In this document: in pieces, positions 23,655 through 32,739 of the stretch
Position numbering within the stretch: the stretch's first letter is position 1
How the letters are laid out: every line of letters begins with the position of its first letter
From: a virus
IMG/VR virus record: IMGVR_UViG_3300008107_000542
Coordinates: 1-40,273 of that record
Strand: one strand, 5' to 3'
Length of the DNA stretch: 40,273 bases
Position numbers and translations under genes: made by a program
Notes under the pieces: model-generated
What the model was told of the DNA's origin: nothing
The model's input: the letters and a program-made list of their open reading frames with translations, nothing else
Database searches by the model: none

Positions 23655-24824
23655 ATGACTCAACTAGATCCAGTTATTGACAAAATTGTAGTAGCCCGTG
23701 TAGGACTGCTACTTCGTCATCCGTTCTTTGGCAACATGGCTACTCGTCTTAAAATTGAGGAAGCCAGTGATTGGTGTATGACTGCCGCTACAGACGGACG
23801 CCACTTGTATTTTAATCGCGAGTTTTTTGAAAAGATGAGCGTTAAAGAAGTTGAGTTCGTAGTAGCTCATGAAATTCTTCACAATGTATTTGAGCATATG
23901 ATGCGAGTTGAAGGACGCGATCCTCGCATTTGGAATGCGGCCGCAGATTATAGTGTTAACGGTACCCTTGTTCGTGATCGCATTGGCGACAGTCCTAAAG
24001 GTATTAAAATTTTCCATGATCCTAAACACTATGGTAAAAGTACAGAACAGATCTATGACGAGATCTATAACGACTTGGACGAGCAAGAACTTGCCGCACT
24101 GGGTCAACTGTTAGACGAACACATTGATTGGGAAAAAGACGGCAAGGATGGTCGCCCACAATACAGCAAAGATGAACTTAAAAAGATCCGTGACGAAATT
24201 AAAGAGCAGATGATGCAGGCTGCTCAGGCAGCGGGTGCAGGAAATACTCCTGCAGAGATCCAACGCATGATCCGCGAATTGACTGAGCCTAAAATGAATT
24301 GGCGTGAAATTCTTCGCCAGCAAATTCAAAGTACTATCAAGAATGACTATACCTTTATGCGTCCTAATCGTAAAGCATGGCACATGAATGCTATTTTGCC
24401 AGGCACTAACTACGATGAAACTATTGACATTTGTATTGCTATTGATATGAGTGGATCAATCGGCGATGACCAAGCTAAAGATTTTATTTCAGAAATCAAA
24501 GGCATTATGGACGAGTACAAAGACTATAAGATTAAACTGTGGTGCTTTGATACCAAAGTCTACAATGAACAAGACTTTGACGGCTACGGCGACGACATTA
24601 TGGAATATGAAGTAATGGGCGGTGGTGGTACTGAATTTGATGCAAACTGGGACTATATGAAAGAGCACGATATCAGTCCTAAAAAGTTTATCATGTTTAC
24701 AGACGGTTATCCTTGGGGTAGCTGGGGTGATGAAAATTACTGTGATACTGTATTCATTATCCATGGCAATGATAAAATTGTACCGCCATTTGGCGCTTAT
24801 GCCTACTACGAGTCAAAAAATTAA
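23655..24824 (+). CDS. VWA-like protein with metallopeptidase-type N-terminal domain
   Basis: A 389-residue protein. The N-terminal part has HEILH (72-76) and the following NAAADYSVNG, typical of the putative zinc peptidase domain in the DUF2201 family. The C-terminal part has a VWA-like domain with the MIDAS motif DMSGS (264-268), a later 'TDGYPW', and 'GGGGTEFDANW', the second MIDAS loop. It is the expected partner of the MoxR ATPase upstream. It has its own promoter and AGGAG Shine-Dalgarno. The pair probably remodels or activates a protein complex; which one is not shown. Confidence 0.88.
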   Translation: MTQLDPVIDKIVVARVGLLLRHPFFGNMATRLKIEEASDWCMTAATDGRHLYFNREFFEKMSVKEVEFVVAHEILHNVFEHMMRVEGRDPRIWNAAADYSVNGTLVRDRIGDSPKGIKIFHDPKHYGKSTEQIYDEIYNDLDEQELAALGQLLDEHIDWEKDGKDGRPQYSKDELKKIRDEIKEQMMQAAQAAGAGNTPAEIQRMIRELTEPKMNWREILRQQIQSTIKNDYTFMRPNRKAWHMNAILPGTNYDETIDICIAIDMSGSIGDDQAKDFISEIKGIMDEYKDYKIKLWCFDTKVYNEQDFDGYGDDIMEYEVMGGGGTEFDANWDYMKEHDISPKKFIMFTDGYPWGSWGDENYCDTVFIIHGNDKIVPPFGAYAYYESKN

Positions 24825-25102
24825 TGGCACTAAAAAACGGTAAAGTAAATCCACTTAATGCTCTGGGCTTGCGGAAGGTTAACTTCCCAGCCCATCATTT
24901 TCACTATACTGCACACAATAGATATACACCAACTGTTGTGAAGATGCTAGACACGTGGATATATCATAATCTTAACGGAAGATACTATGTAGGGCAATCA
25001 ATTGACTTGATTGACAATACAATAGTATTCACTACTAAAGTTGGATTTGAGCAAGAAAAAGAACTCAGTTTTTTCAGACTTGCCTGTCCACATTTAACTT
25101 AA
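24824..25102 (+). CDS. Small protein of unknown function
   Basis: A 92-residue protein, His/Tyr/Asn-rich at the start ('FPAHHFHYTAHNRYTPTVVKMLDTWIYHN') with a beta-rich second half. It overlaps the VWA protein gene by one base and so belongs to the moxR-VWA unit. No family recognised. Confidence 0.65.
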   Translation: MALKNGKVNPLNALGLRKVNFPAHHFHYTAHNRYTPTVVKMLDTWIYHNLNGRYYVGQSIDLIDNTIVFTTKVGFEQEKELSFFRLACPHLT

Positions 25103-25121
25103 TAGATAAATTATAAGCATA

Positions 25122-25127
25122 TATAAT
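25122..25127 (+). promoter_or_regulatory. Possible promoter -10 box
   Basis: TATAAT stands in the gap before ATG 25145, but the -35 position holds only TTAATA. A partial late-type box (AGATAAAT) overlaps the same region. Either could start the next operon. Confidence 0.35.
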
Positions 25128-25144
25128 TGATGTAAGGAGATATC

Positions 25145-25357
25145 ATGACTGAAGAAGTTACTAATGTAGAAAACAATACACCAGCTGAGTCTGCACAACT
25201 GACACTCAATGATTTGGCAGCACTTAAAAGTATTATTGATGTTGCTTCGTCTAGAGGCGCATTTAAGCCAAATGAAATGGTTGCAGTTGGACAAGCATAC
25301 AATAAGCTAACCAGCTTTTTAGATACAATTTCTAAACAACCACAAGGAGTCAAATAA
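25145..25357 (+). CDS. Small paralogous protein A
   Basis: A 70-residue protein with the block 'LTLNDLAALKSIIDVASSRGAFKPNEM' followed by a helix ('GQAYNKLTSFLDTI'). The next gene has the same block, so the two are tandem paralogues. GGAGATATC precedes ATG 25145. Function unknown. Confidence 0.75.
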   Translation: MTEEVTNVENNTPAESAQLTLNDLAALKSIIDVASSRGAFKPNEMVAVGQAYNKLTSFLDTISKQPQGVK

Positions 25358-25593
25358 TGACTGACGAAGCTCAAGCAGTAGATCAAACTGAAGTACCACA
25401 AGCACCGGCTGCTAATCCAGAATTAACAATCTCTGATTTAGCCGCTATTAAAAATTTAATCGATGTAGTCACTACACGAGGTGCATTTAAAGGTGAAGAA
25501 CTTTCCAGCGTAGGCGTTTTATACGACAAGCTCAACAAGTTTTTAACTGCCGTTCAAGCACAGGCACAGCAACAAACTGCTGAGTCAAATTAA
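25357..25593 (+). CDS. Small paralogous protein B
   Basis: A 78-residue protein with 'LTISDLAAIKNLIDVVTTRGAFKGEEL' and 'LYDKLNKFLTAVQ', clearly related to the protein before it. Its ATG overlaps that gene's stop by one base. The N-terminus is Ala/Pro-rich and disordered-looking, and a Gln-rich tail ends it. The pair may form a heteromer. Confidence 0.75.
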   Translation: MTDEAQAVDQTEVPQAPAANPELTISDLAAIKNLIDVVTTRGAFKGEELSSVGVLYDKLNKFLTAVQAQAQQQTAESN

Positions 25594-25602
25594 GGAGATA
25601 TT

Positions 25603-26253
25603 ATGGTAGATCTTAAACACGTAGGTAGAATAAAAGCCACAGGAAGAAAATGTCTTGTAGCTTTTAGAACTTTACCCGGTGATGCATATCACTGCCTAGT
25701 AGTACCAACAGAAAACTTACCTGATGATTATCACGATGCACTTATTCAATTAGTTGAATCTGCATCCGGGCAAAGTTCTAACGAATTTGCTGAAGTACTT
25801 TCTCGAGCCAAATTCTCAGACGGTAGTACTATGCTGCCTGCGTTACACACGCAAGGTCGTCTAGTTCGACTACCAACTGATGCAATCGAAATGACACCTA
25901 ACTTCCAAGCAAAGATTGGATTAGACGAGTTGAACGCAGTTATTGCTCAACAACGAGGCGTGGCTATTGATGATTTAGCAGTTAAAGAGCTTAACAGTAA
26001 TAAGGTCGAAGTGTCTGAGATTGCCACAGTCAAGGATATATCCAACAACACTAGTAATGACAATGTCGCAAGAACAACATCTGCTAGCGTTACCCAAGAT
26101 GAACAACCAGCAGTAAATGCTCTAAACGAAAATGCACCAGCCGAAGAAAAGGCAAAATTCTATCGAGGCAAGGCGGATAAATTGGCCAAAGAAGCAGCTC
26201 AATTTAGACGAATGGCCGAAGAACTTGTCCCCACTAAAAAGAAAAGTGCGTAA
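25603..26253 (+). CDS. Conserved myovirus protein of unknown function
   Basis: A 216-residue protein. The N-terminal 110 residues ('RIKATGRKCLVAFRTLPGDAYHCLVVPTENLPDDYHDAL') form a conserved domain I recall in T4-like cyanophage-type genomes. A variable, disordered middle follows, then a C-terminal Lys/Ala-rich helix ending in basic residues. GGAG (25594-25597) lies before ATG 25603. No activity can be given. Confidence 0.75.
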   Translation: MVDLKHVGRIKATGRKCLVAFRTLPGDAYHCLVVPTENLPDDYHDALIQLVESASGQSSNEFAEVLSRAKFSDGSTMLPALHTQGRLVRLPTDAIEMTPNFQAKIGLDELNAVIAQQRGVAIDDLAVKELNSNKVEVSEIATVKDISNNTSNDNVARTTSASVTQDEQPAVNALNENAPAEEKAKFYRGKADKLAKEAAQFRRMAEELVPTKKKSA

Positions 26254-26563
26254 TGGGAAACCACTGCCCAAAGATGTAATAGATATATGGCCAGAAGTGT
26301 TTGGTGAGATTACATGTAATGTACTTCCACTGACATACTTGCATACTATAACTATTACATTTAAAAATGCAAAAGTTTGGGAAATAAGAGCTAATAAAAT
26401 TATGACTGACGATTGGGATTCCTTTGAATCCCACATCAAAGAAATAATTAAAGAATACGAATCAAATATTGAAAATATAGATTTTCGGCTCGACACAGAC
26501 AGAATTAAAAAAGACATTACTAGACATACTAAACGTTTTTTAAATAAAAGAAAGTTAAAATGA
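26246..26563 (+). CDS. Conserved phage protein of unknown function
   Basis: A 105-residue protein with GTG start 26246, which overlaps the previous stop by 8 bases; a longer form would lie deep inside that gene. 'NGKPLPKDVIDIWPEVFGEITCNVLPLTYLHTITITF' is a conserved beginning I recall from related phages. The C-terminus is highly basic (RHTKRFLNKRKLK), suggesting nucleic-acid binding. Its end overlaps thyX by four bases. Confidence 0.7.
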   Translation: MRNGKPLPKDVIDIWPEVFGEITCNVLPLTYLHTITITFKNAKVWEIRANKIMTDDWDSFESHIKEIIKEYESNIENIDFRLDTDRIKKDITRHTKRFLNKRKLK

Positions 26564-27240
26564 AAGTCAGACTCGTTTCATATAGTCAACCTACAGAAGA
26601 ATTTCGCAATCAAAACATCAACGATGCACTAGATCTAGTAGCATTTTGTGCGAGAGTAAGTAATCCTAGTAATCAATTTAACACAGAGACTAGCGAAAAA
26701 CTCATCAAATATTTGATCAAACACCAACATTGGTCGCCACTCGAAATGGTTTCAGTTTGTATTGAAATTGAAACCACTAGAGATATTGCCCGACAAGTTC
26801 TGCGTCATAGAAGTTTTAGCTTCCAAGAGTTTAGTCAACGATATGCGGATCCAACTAAAGAAATTGGCGAAGCATTTACTCTGCGTGAAGCACGTTTTCA
26901 AGATAGTAAAAATCGTCAAAACTCTGTTGAGTTTGACATGCAAGACGAACAACAAAAATTATTGGCCTACGAATGGGAACGTGCTCAGAAGCGTGTTTTA
27001 TATGCTGTAGAAAAAGAATACAAATGGGCTATTGCTAACGGCATTGCTAAAGAACAAGCCCGTGCATTATTGCCCGAAGGTCTTACAATGAGTCGTATGT
27101 ATATGAATGGTACTCTGCGTAGCTGGATGCACTACATTGAATTACGTAGTGCTAATGGTACGCAAAAAGAACATATGGAAATTGCTCAAATTTGCGGTCA
27201 AGTAATTGCAGAAATATTTCCGTTGTCTAAATCACTGTAA
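26560..27240 (+). CDS. thyX: Flavin-dependent thymidylate synthase
   Basis: ThyX makes dTMP from dUMP using FAD and methylenetetrahydrofolate. The RHRX7S signature is intact: RHR at 82-84 and Ser at 92. 'GLTMSRMYMNGTLRSWMHYIELR' is the conserved dUMP-binding region with its Arg residues. 226 residues is a usual length. It provides thymidine for phage replication. It is the last plus-strand gene; its final 43 bases overlap, tail to tail, the end of the minus-strand gene. Confidence 0.95.
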   Translation: MKVRLVSYSQPTEEFRNQNINDALDLVAFCARVSNPSNQFNTETSEKLIKYLIKHQHWSPLEMVSVCIEIETTRDIARQVLRHRSFSFQEFSQRYADPTKEIGEAFTLREARFQDSKNRQNSVEFDMQDEQQKLLAYEWERAQKRVLYAVEKEYKWAIANGIAKEQARALLPEGLTMSRMYMNGTLRSWMHYIELRSANGTQKEHMEIAQICGQVIAEIFPLSKSL

Positions 27241-28127
27241 TGTTGCACATTATCTGATTTTCTAGTTATATTAAAATTAAATGTTTTAAACCATTTACTT
27301 TGAATAGCTGTTAACGGATCATCTATGGGAAGCTCGTGTTTAATGAGGTTCCCAATTTTTTTGGCTAGTTCTAAAGGATCTTCACCTTTAACTCTATCAT
27401 AGAAGAATGCATTGAGATAATCAAAGTTTCGAACATTGATAAAATTCCAATCAGTAAAGTGTGTCATGTAGCAGCCTTGGCGAGCTCCTAGTATACTCCA
27501 AATACCGTGTTCTACATCTGCACCTACCATTGACCAAATACCTAACCTTTGATAATTACCCGGCCATACATCTTTTAAATGTTTGACTCGTTGGCCTTGC
27601 TCTAGACTCATTTTTACACCTTCACGGAATCCTGCTCTCCATGCTTGTAGGGCACTGCCGTTATTGTGTATCTCACTGAAACTTTTATCCAGTGGCAAAT
27701 ATTCTAAATCCCAACAAAAGTCTATTTGACTTTTAACATTGTCAGCGTCAGCAAGTTCGTGTGTACGCATACCTTCTACTACATGTCTTGGCCAACATTT
27801 AATGCCACCATTGCCGTACATGAGTCCGTTGATAACATTATAACTAGGCCAACTGATTACACAATTTTCAAAATTAATATCGTTAGGAACTTCTATTACT
27901 TGATTAAGAAACTTTCCTGTAAGTACATTGTCTCCGTCTATAGTAATAAATCTATCAGTTGTGGATAACTTTGCCGCGGCTTTGTGTGCGGCATCTGAAC
28001 CCTTAACTCCATGTACTCTTTTGGCCCAAGGTATTTTATTACACAAGGCAGCATAGTTACGATCAGCGTTAGGCTCATCGTAACTAATATAGATTACATC
28101 GTATTCACTTACTGTTATTTTTCTCAT
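27198..28127 (-). CDS. Glycosyltransferase-like protein with DGD motif
   Basis: A 309-residue protein. It has 'YDVIYISYDEPNADRNYAAL', 'RVHGVKGSDAAHKAAAKL' and 'DRFITIDGDNVLTG', with DGD at 64-66, the metal/nucleotide-sugar binding pattern of GT-A enzymes. It is closely related to the C-terminal domain of the giant protein next to it. It also has 'INGLMYGNGGIKCWPRHVVE', an element conserved between the two. Acceptor and sugar are unknown. It begins 23 bases inside the end of the upstream gene. Its stop lies inside thyX. Confidence 0.75.
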   Translation of the reverse strand: MRKITVSEYDVIYISYDEPNADRNYAALCNKIPWAKRVHGVKGSDAAHKAAAKLSTTDRFITIDGDNVLTGKFLNQVIEVPNDINFENCVISWPSYNVINGLMYGNGGIKCWPRHVVEGMRTHELADADNVKSQIDFCWDLEYLPLDKSFSEIHNNGSALQAWRAGFREGVKMSLEQGQRVKHLKDVWPGNYQRLGIWSMVGADVEHGIWSILGARQGCYMTHFTDWNFINVRNFDYLNAFFYDRVKGEDPLELAKKIGNLIKHELPIDDPLTAIQSKWFKTFNFNITRKSDNVQHYSDLDNGNISAIT

Positions 28128-31100
28128 TTAAAAATTGCTCGTATAACCAATCAAAGTCATTAATCTTAAATAAGTTCTCTGGATGTTCTGTAGCAAACTT
28201 ACGTCCGGCGAGTGCGCCTTTTATGGCAAATTCACCATAGGGCTTGTCTGCACCTTCTGTACACCATACATTCAAACGTTCTTCAGTTTCTGCATCTACC
28301 TGACGATCAATTGTTTTACCTGCTAGTTTAGCACATTCACGGAATGCTGACTTCCAAGTTGAAAACTCATCTGTGTTAAAAGAAGTTATGTTACTGACCA
28401 CTTGAACAGGTTTAAACTTGTCACTGATACTGGTTGTCATATCGGGACGAGTTACATCCATATCTAATGTAAGTTGTCTAGGCAATAGTTTAACACCACC
28501 GTAACCGTAGACTAGATTATTAACTGGGTTTTGACTGCGCCATACATGTACAGTATCATGTTCCCATACAGGTATTTCATAGTCAAACTTGAAGTCATCA
28601 ACTACAACTGCGTCACCGTCAACTACCCAGAAGTTATCTGTACCTGCCTGTTCGGCTGCTTTGATGTGTGCCTGGTGAATGCCTTTAACTCCATGTACAC
28701 GTTTGACTCTTGGATATAGTGTTTTAACTCTATCAAAGTTTTCGTCAGCATTACTTTCGTTATAACTGATAAACACAATGTCATAGGGTTTAACTTTACT
28801 GGCTGTGATATCCCATTCTTTCTTTTCTACAATATAACGGAATGTGATTTCTTTTTCAGTAATTGGAACATGCTTGCTCATTAAGTTAATACCATTATAG
28901 TTTTCTTCACCTCTAAATAGGTGTTTAAAACTGTGATTCATATTTCTGTCATAGGTATTGTGATGACTAAAATATGTATCAAAGGCAAATGTATCAAGAG
29001 GCTCTACTTCACTAGGTACCATCCAGAACAAGTCAGTAGTTGATTTTTCTAATGCTGTTAGATAATCTCTATATGTAGTTACTGTAAATGTATCATATTT
29101 CTTTGGATAGCTAGCTACTAATTCTATTTCTTTCTTTTCACTAAAGAATCTATACTTAAATTCTTTTTCAGATACTAGTACATCCTTGCTGAACAAACAG
29201 ATACCATCCCAATGTTCTCCGTTTTTAAATATGTGAGTAATGTGTTGATTATATCGTGGAACATAGTAGTCGAAGTCAAAGTCTTCAACTACGTCAACGT
29301 CAGTCCATATACCCCAGAACATATTAGATTCAGATAAATCACATGCTTGAACATAATCTTTGTATGTAGAAATATTGAACTTATCGAACATTTTAGGTCT
29401 ACTAGCCAACTCCATCCATTCTTTGCGATCAGTTAGATATCTAAAATTAAATTCTTTTTCTGAAATAAGTTTTTTCTTACTAGCAAGTATAACTCCGTCA
29501 TAGGTATCACCGTTTTTAAATACGTGATTTTCTTCTCTATCGTAACTGTTATGATAGCTAAAATAAAGATCAAAGTTAAACCCATTGACAATTTCAACAT
29601 CGTTAGGTACTATCCAGAACAAATCAGTATTTGAAGTTTCAACAGCATTGAGATATTCTGAATACTTGTTAATATAGAATATGTCATACGGTTTAGGAGT
29701 ACTAGCTACTAATTCTATTTCTTTCTTTTCACTAAAGAATCTATAATTAAATTCTCGTTCAGTAACTAACTCATGTTTTGACATCAAGCATATACCGTCC
29801 CAGTGCTCGTCATTTTTAAATACGTGAGTGATGTGTTGATTGTAACGTGGAACATAGGTGTCGCCATTGAGGAACATATGATTTTCTTCTCTATCGTAAC
29901 TGTTATGATAGCTAAAATAAAGATCAAATTTAAATTCGTCAACTGTAATAACATCGCTAGGAACTATATAAAATAAATCTGTAAGAGATTCGTCTACTGC
30001 ATTTAAATATTCATCATAACTGTCAATATAAAATATATCATACTGTTTAGGATAACTTGCTACGTAGTCAATTTCTTTCTTTTCAGTAAAGAATCTATAT
30101 TTGAATTCTCGTTCACTTACAGGTAAATGTTTACTGAATAAACAGATACCATCAAAATGATCACCGTTCTTAAAAATGTGCGTAATGTGTTGATTATATT
30201 TAGGCACATAGTAATTAAAATCAAAGTCTTCAACTACATCAACATCATGCCATACGCACCAGAACATGTTGCTGTTAGATTCCTTACAGGCATTAAGATA
30301 TTGTTCGTATGTTTTAATGTAAAATTTATCAAAGAGTTGAGGTCTACTTACAAGTATATCCCACTCTTTTCTTTCATTTAAAAATCTGTAAGTAAATTCT
30401 CGTTCACTTATTGGTGTAGACTTGCTGGCTAAAATAACACCATCATATGTGTCACCGTTGAGAAACATATGATTTTCTTGGCGGCTGTATGTATCATGAT
30501 GACTAAAATATAAATCAAATTTGTAGTCATTGACCACTACAACATCATTTGGTATTAACCAGAATAGATCTGTAGTCGCAGATTGTGCAGCATCTACGTA
30601 TTCTTCGTATGTGTTAACATAGAATATGTCATAATTTTTAGGATAGCTAATAGTATAATCAACTTCTTTTTTATCAGTAAAGAATCTATATTTGAATTCT
30701 CGTTCGCTTACTTTATTATACTTGCTAAACAGGCAGACACCGTCCCAGTGCTCGCCATTTTTAAATACATGAGTGATATGTTGATTGTAACGTGGAACGT
30801 AGTAGTCAAAGTCAAAGTCTTCAACTACATTAACATCCGGCCATACACACCAAAACATACTTGTTTTAGATTGTTCACAGGCTGTGAGATATTCTTCAAA
30901 AGAATTAATATACCATACTTCAAACTTAACTGGAGAACTGGCAAGTATCTCTTCTTCTTTTCTATCTATGATAAACTTATTAGTAATTTCTTTCTGTGAA
31001 ATTTCTATATATTTGCTTACTAAAAAAATACCATCATAGTAATCGCCATTTAACAACGCATGATTTTCATATCGTGTACATTGTACATTAAATTTAAAAT

Positions 31101-32733
31101 CTTCCAATACGTTAACATCGCTTGGAATCATATAAAACATGTCTGTTGTTGTCTGTGTTTTAGCTTCTAAATATTGCTCGTATGTGTCTACAATAAATTT
31201 ATCATATGGTTTAGGATAACTTGCTATGTAATCTACTTCTTTCTTTTCATTGAAGAATCTATACTTAAATTCTTTTTTGCTAATTTGATAATGCTTGCTG
31301 AACAAACATACGCCATCTAGATACTCGCCGTTTTTAAACACATGAGTTATATGTTGATTATAACGAGGAACATAATAATCAAATTCAAAATCTTCAACTA
31401 CATTAACATCAGTCCATATAGCCCAGAACATACCTGTTGTAGATTTCTCCACTGCTGTTAGATAATCATTGTATGTAGTAATTTCAAATTTATCAAACGC
31501 TGTTGGCATACTGGCTAATTCATCGTGTTCTTTTCTATTGATAACAAACCATGAATTGAATTCTTTTTTGCTAATTTCCTGTTCTCTAGGAGTTAGCATA
31601 ATGCCGTCATAAAAATCACCGTTTCTAAACACATGATTGATAGTTCTATTATATGTGTCATGATGTGTGTAGTATAGGTCAAGTTTAAAATTGTCTAATA
31701 TTTTTAGACTGGATGGTACTATCCAGAACATGTCAGTTGTTGAGTTATCTATAGCTTCTAGATATTCTTCGTAGGTATCTATGTTGAACTTATCGTAGGG
31801 TTTAGGATAACTGGCTACGTAGTCAACTTCTTTCTTTTCATTAAAGAACCTATACTTAAATTCTTTATCACTTACTTTATTATGCTTGCTGAACAGGCAA
31901 AGTCCATCGTAGTGATCACCGTTCTTAAAAATGTGCGTAATGTGTTGATTATAACGAGGTGCATAATAATCAAAGGTAAAATCTTCTACAATTTCTATAT
32001 CATACCAAACACCCCAGAACATATCTGTTGTTGATTGATCACAGGCAGATAGATAATCTTCGTAGGTCTTAATATTAAACTTTTCAAATTCTTTAGGTCG
32101 ACTGGCAAGAATTTCCCACTCTTTTCGATCGCTTAAAAATCTATATTTGAACTCTCGTTCGCTTATTGGTTTAAATTTCGACGCTAGTATAATACCATCA
32201 TAGGTGTCACCGTTGAGAAACATATGATTTTCTTGTCTCTCGTAACTGTTATGGTGACTGAAATACAGATCAAACTTAAACTCGTCAACAACATCAACAT
32301 CGCTAGGCACTAACCAAAACAAATCAGTAGTTGAATTTTCTAATGCTTCGCAATATTCTTCATATGTGTCTACATAAAAAATATCGTAGCGTTTAGGACA
32401 ACTTGCTACTAAATCAATTTCTTTTTTATCAGTGAAAAATCTATATTTTAATTCTCTGTCACTAATATACTTGTGACGAGGGATCAAAGACAATCCATCA
32501 AAATATTCGTTATTTTTAAAAATATGCACATATTCTTCATCCCATTTAGGAATTGAATACGAAGAAAAATCAAAATCTTCTTTTAATTCTATATCGTCCC
32601 ATACTGTCCAGAACATAGCAGTAAGGGCTTTTGATTTAGCTTCGTCAAAATTTTTGGCTTTTTTAGCAAACGGATATTTTGATTTGATAGTTTTCCAGTT
32701 TGGATTGTTTCCAATAACAAAAATATCGTACAT
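28105..32733 (-). CDS. Giant tandem-unit protein of degenerate glycosyltransferase-like modules
   Basis: A 1542-residue protein. A longer first unit (1-114) is followed by tandem units of 94-118 residues (115-1315) and a C-terminal domain (1316-1542) related to the neighbouring glycosyltransferase. Units alternate between two types. Type A carries a 'FW.VPSDV...F.FDLYFSHH' core and NGDTYDG; type B carries 'FWCVWPDV' and DYYVPRYNQHITH. The C-terminal domain keeps the DGD motif (1372-1374, in WVVDGDAVVVDDF); in the repeats the same position reads VPSD or VWPD. The repeats therefore look like catalytically dead copies of the same fold. Unit 9 is an A/B hybrid. No signal peptide. Possible roles are glycan binding, a scaffold, or a multi-site transferase; none is shown. 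Confidence 0.85.
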   Translation of the reverse strand: MYDIFVIGNNPNWKTIKSKYPFAKKAKNFDEAKSKALTAMFWTVWDDIELKEDFDFSSYSIPKWDEEYVHIFKNNEYFDGLSLIPRHKYISDRELKYRFFTDKKEIDLVASCPKRYDIFYVDTYEEYCEALENSTTDLFWLVPSDVDVVDEFKFDLYFSHHNSYERQENHMFLNGDTYDGIILASKFKPISEREFKYRFLSDRKEWEILASRPKEFEKFNIKTYEDYLSACDQSTTDMFWGVWYDIEIVEDFTFDYYAPRYNQHITHIFKNGDHYDGLCLFSKHNKVSDKEFKYRFFNEKKEVDYVASYPKPYDKFNIDTYEEYLEAIDNSTTDMFWIVPSSLKILDNFKLDLYYTHHDTYNRTINHVFRNGDFYDGIMLTPREQEISKKEFNSWFVINRKEHDELASMPTAFDKFEITTYNDYLTAVEKSTTGMFWAIWTDVNVVEDFEFDYYVPRYNQHITHVFKNGEYLDGVCLFSKHYQISKKEFKYRFFNEKKEVDYIASYPKPYDKFIVDTYEQYLEAKTQTTTDMFYMIPSDVNVLEDFKFNVQCTRYENHALLNGDYYDGIFLVSKYIEISQKEITNKFIIDRKEEEILASSPVKFEVWYINSFEEYLTACEQSKTSMFWCVWPDVNVVEDFDFDYYVPRYNQHITHVFKNGEHWDGVCLFSKYNKVSEREFKYRFFTDKKEVDYTISYPKNYDIFYVNTYEEYVDAAQSATTDLFWLIPNDVVVVNDYKFDLYFSHHDTYSRQENHMFLNGDTYDGVILASKSTPISEREFTYRFLNERKEWDILVSRPQLFDKFYIKTYEQYLNACKESNSNMFWCVWHDVDVVEDFDFNYYVPKYNQHITHIFKNGDHFDGICLFSKHLPVSEREFKYRFFTEKKEIDYVASYPKQYDIFYIDSYDEYLNAVDESLTDLFYIVPSDVITVDEFKFDLYFSYHNSYDREENHMFLNGDTYVPRYNQHITHVFKNDEHWDGICLMSKHELVTEREFNYRFFSEKKEIELVASTPKPYDIFYINKYSEYLNAVETSNTDLFWIVPNDVEIVNGFNFDLYFSYHNSYDREENHVFKNGDTYDGVILASKKKLISEKEFNFRYLTDRKEWMELASRPKMFDKFNISTYKDYVQACDLSESNMFWGIWTDVDVVEDFDFDYYVPRYNQHITHIFKNGEHWDGICLFSKDVLVSEKEFKYRFFSEKKEIELVASYPKKYDTFTVTTYRDYLTALEKSTTDLFWMVPSEVEPLDTFAFDTYFSHHNTYDRNMNHSFKHLFRGEENYNGINLMSKHVPITEKEITFRYIVEKKEWDITASKVKPYDIVFISYNESNADENFDRVKTLYPRVKRVHGVKGIHQAHIKAAEQAGTDNFWVVDGDAVVVDDFKFDYEIPVWEHDTVHVWRSQNPVNNLVYGYGGVKLLPRQLTLDMDVTRPDMTTSISDKFKPVQVVSNITSFNTDEFSTWKSAFRECAKLAGKTIDRQVDAETEERLNVWCTEGADKPYGEFAIKGALAGRKFATEHPENLFKINDFDWLYEQFLNEKNNSK
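28800..32400 (-). repeat. Tandem ~300-base coding repeats
   Basis: About twelve units of 282-312 bases (one hybrid of 354), alternating A and B, in frame within the giant gene. Type B units share near-identical DNA around the TATAATCAACACAT-like segment (for example near 29240, 29835, 30190, 30780, 31345 and 31945). This leaves much room for recombination. Confidence 0.9.
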
Positions 32734-32739
32734 ATCATT

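Noticed and set aside
30157-30999. Plus-strand open frames inside the giant repeat gene
   Set aside because: They recur with the repeat units and have no start signals; the minus-strand frame explains the sequence.
28800-32400. CRISPR-like array
   Set aside because: Repeats are about 300 bases, coding and contiguous, without spacers.
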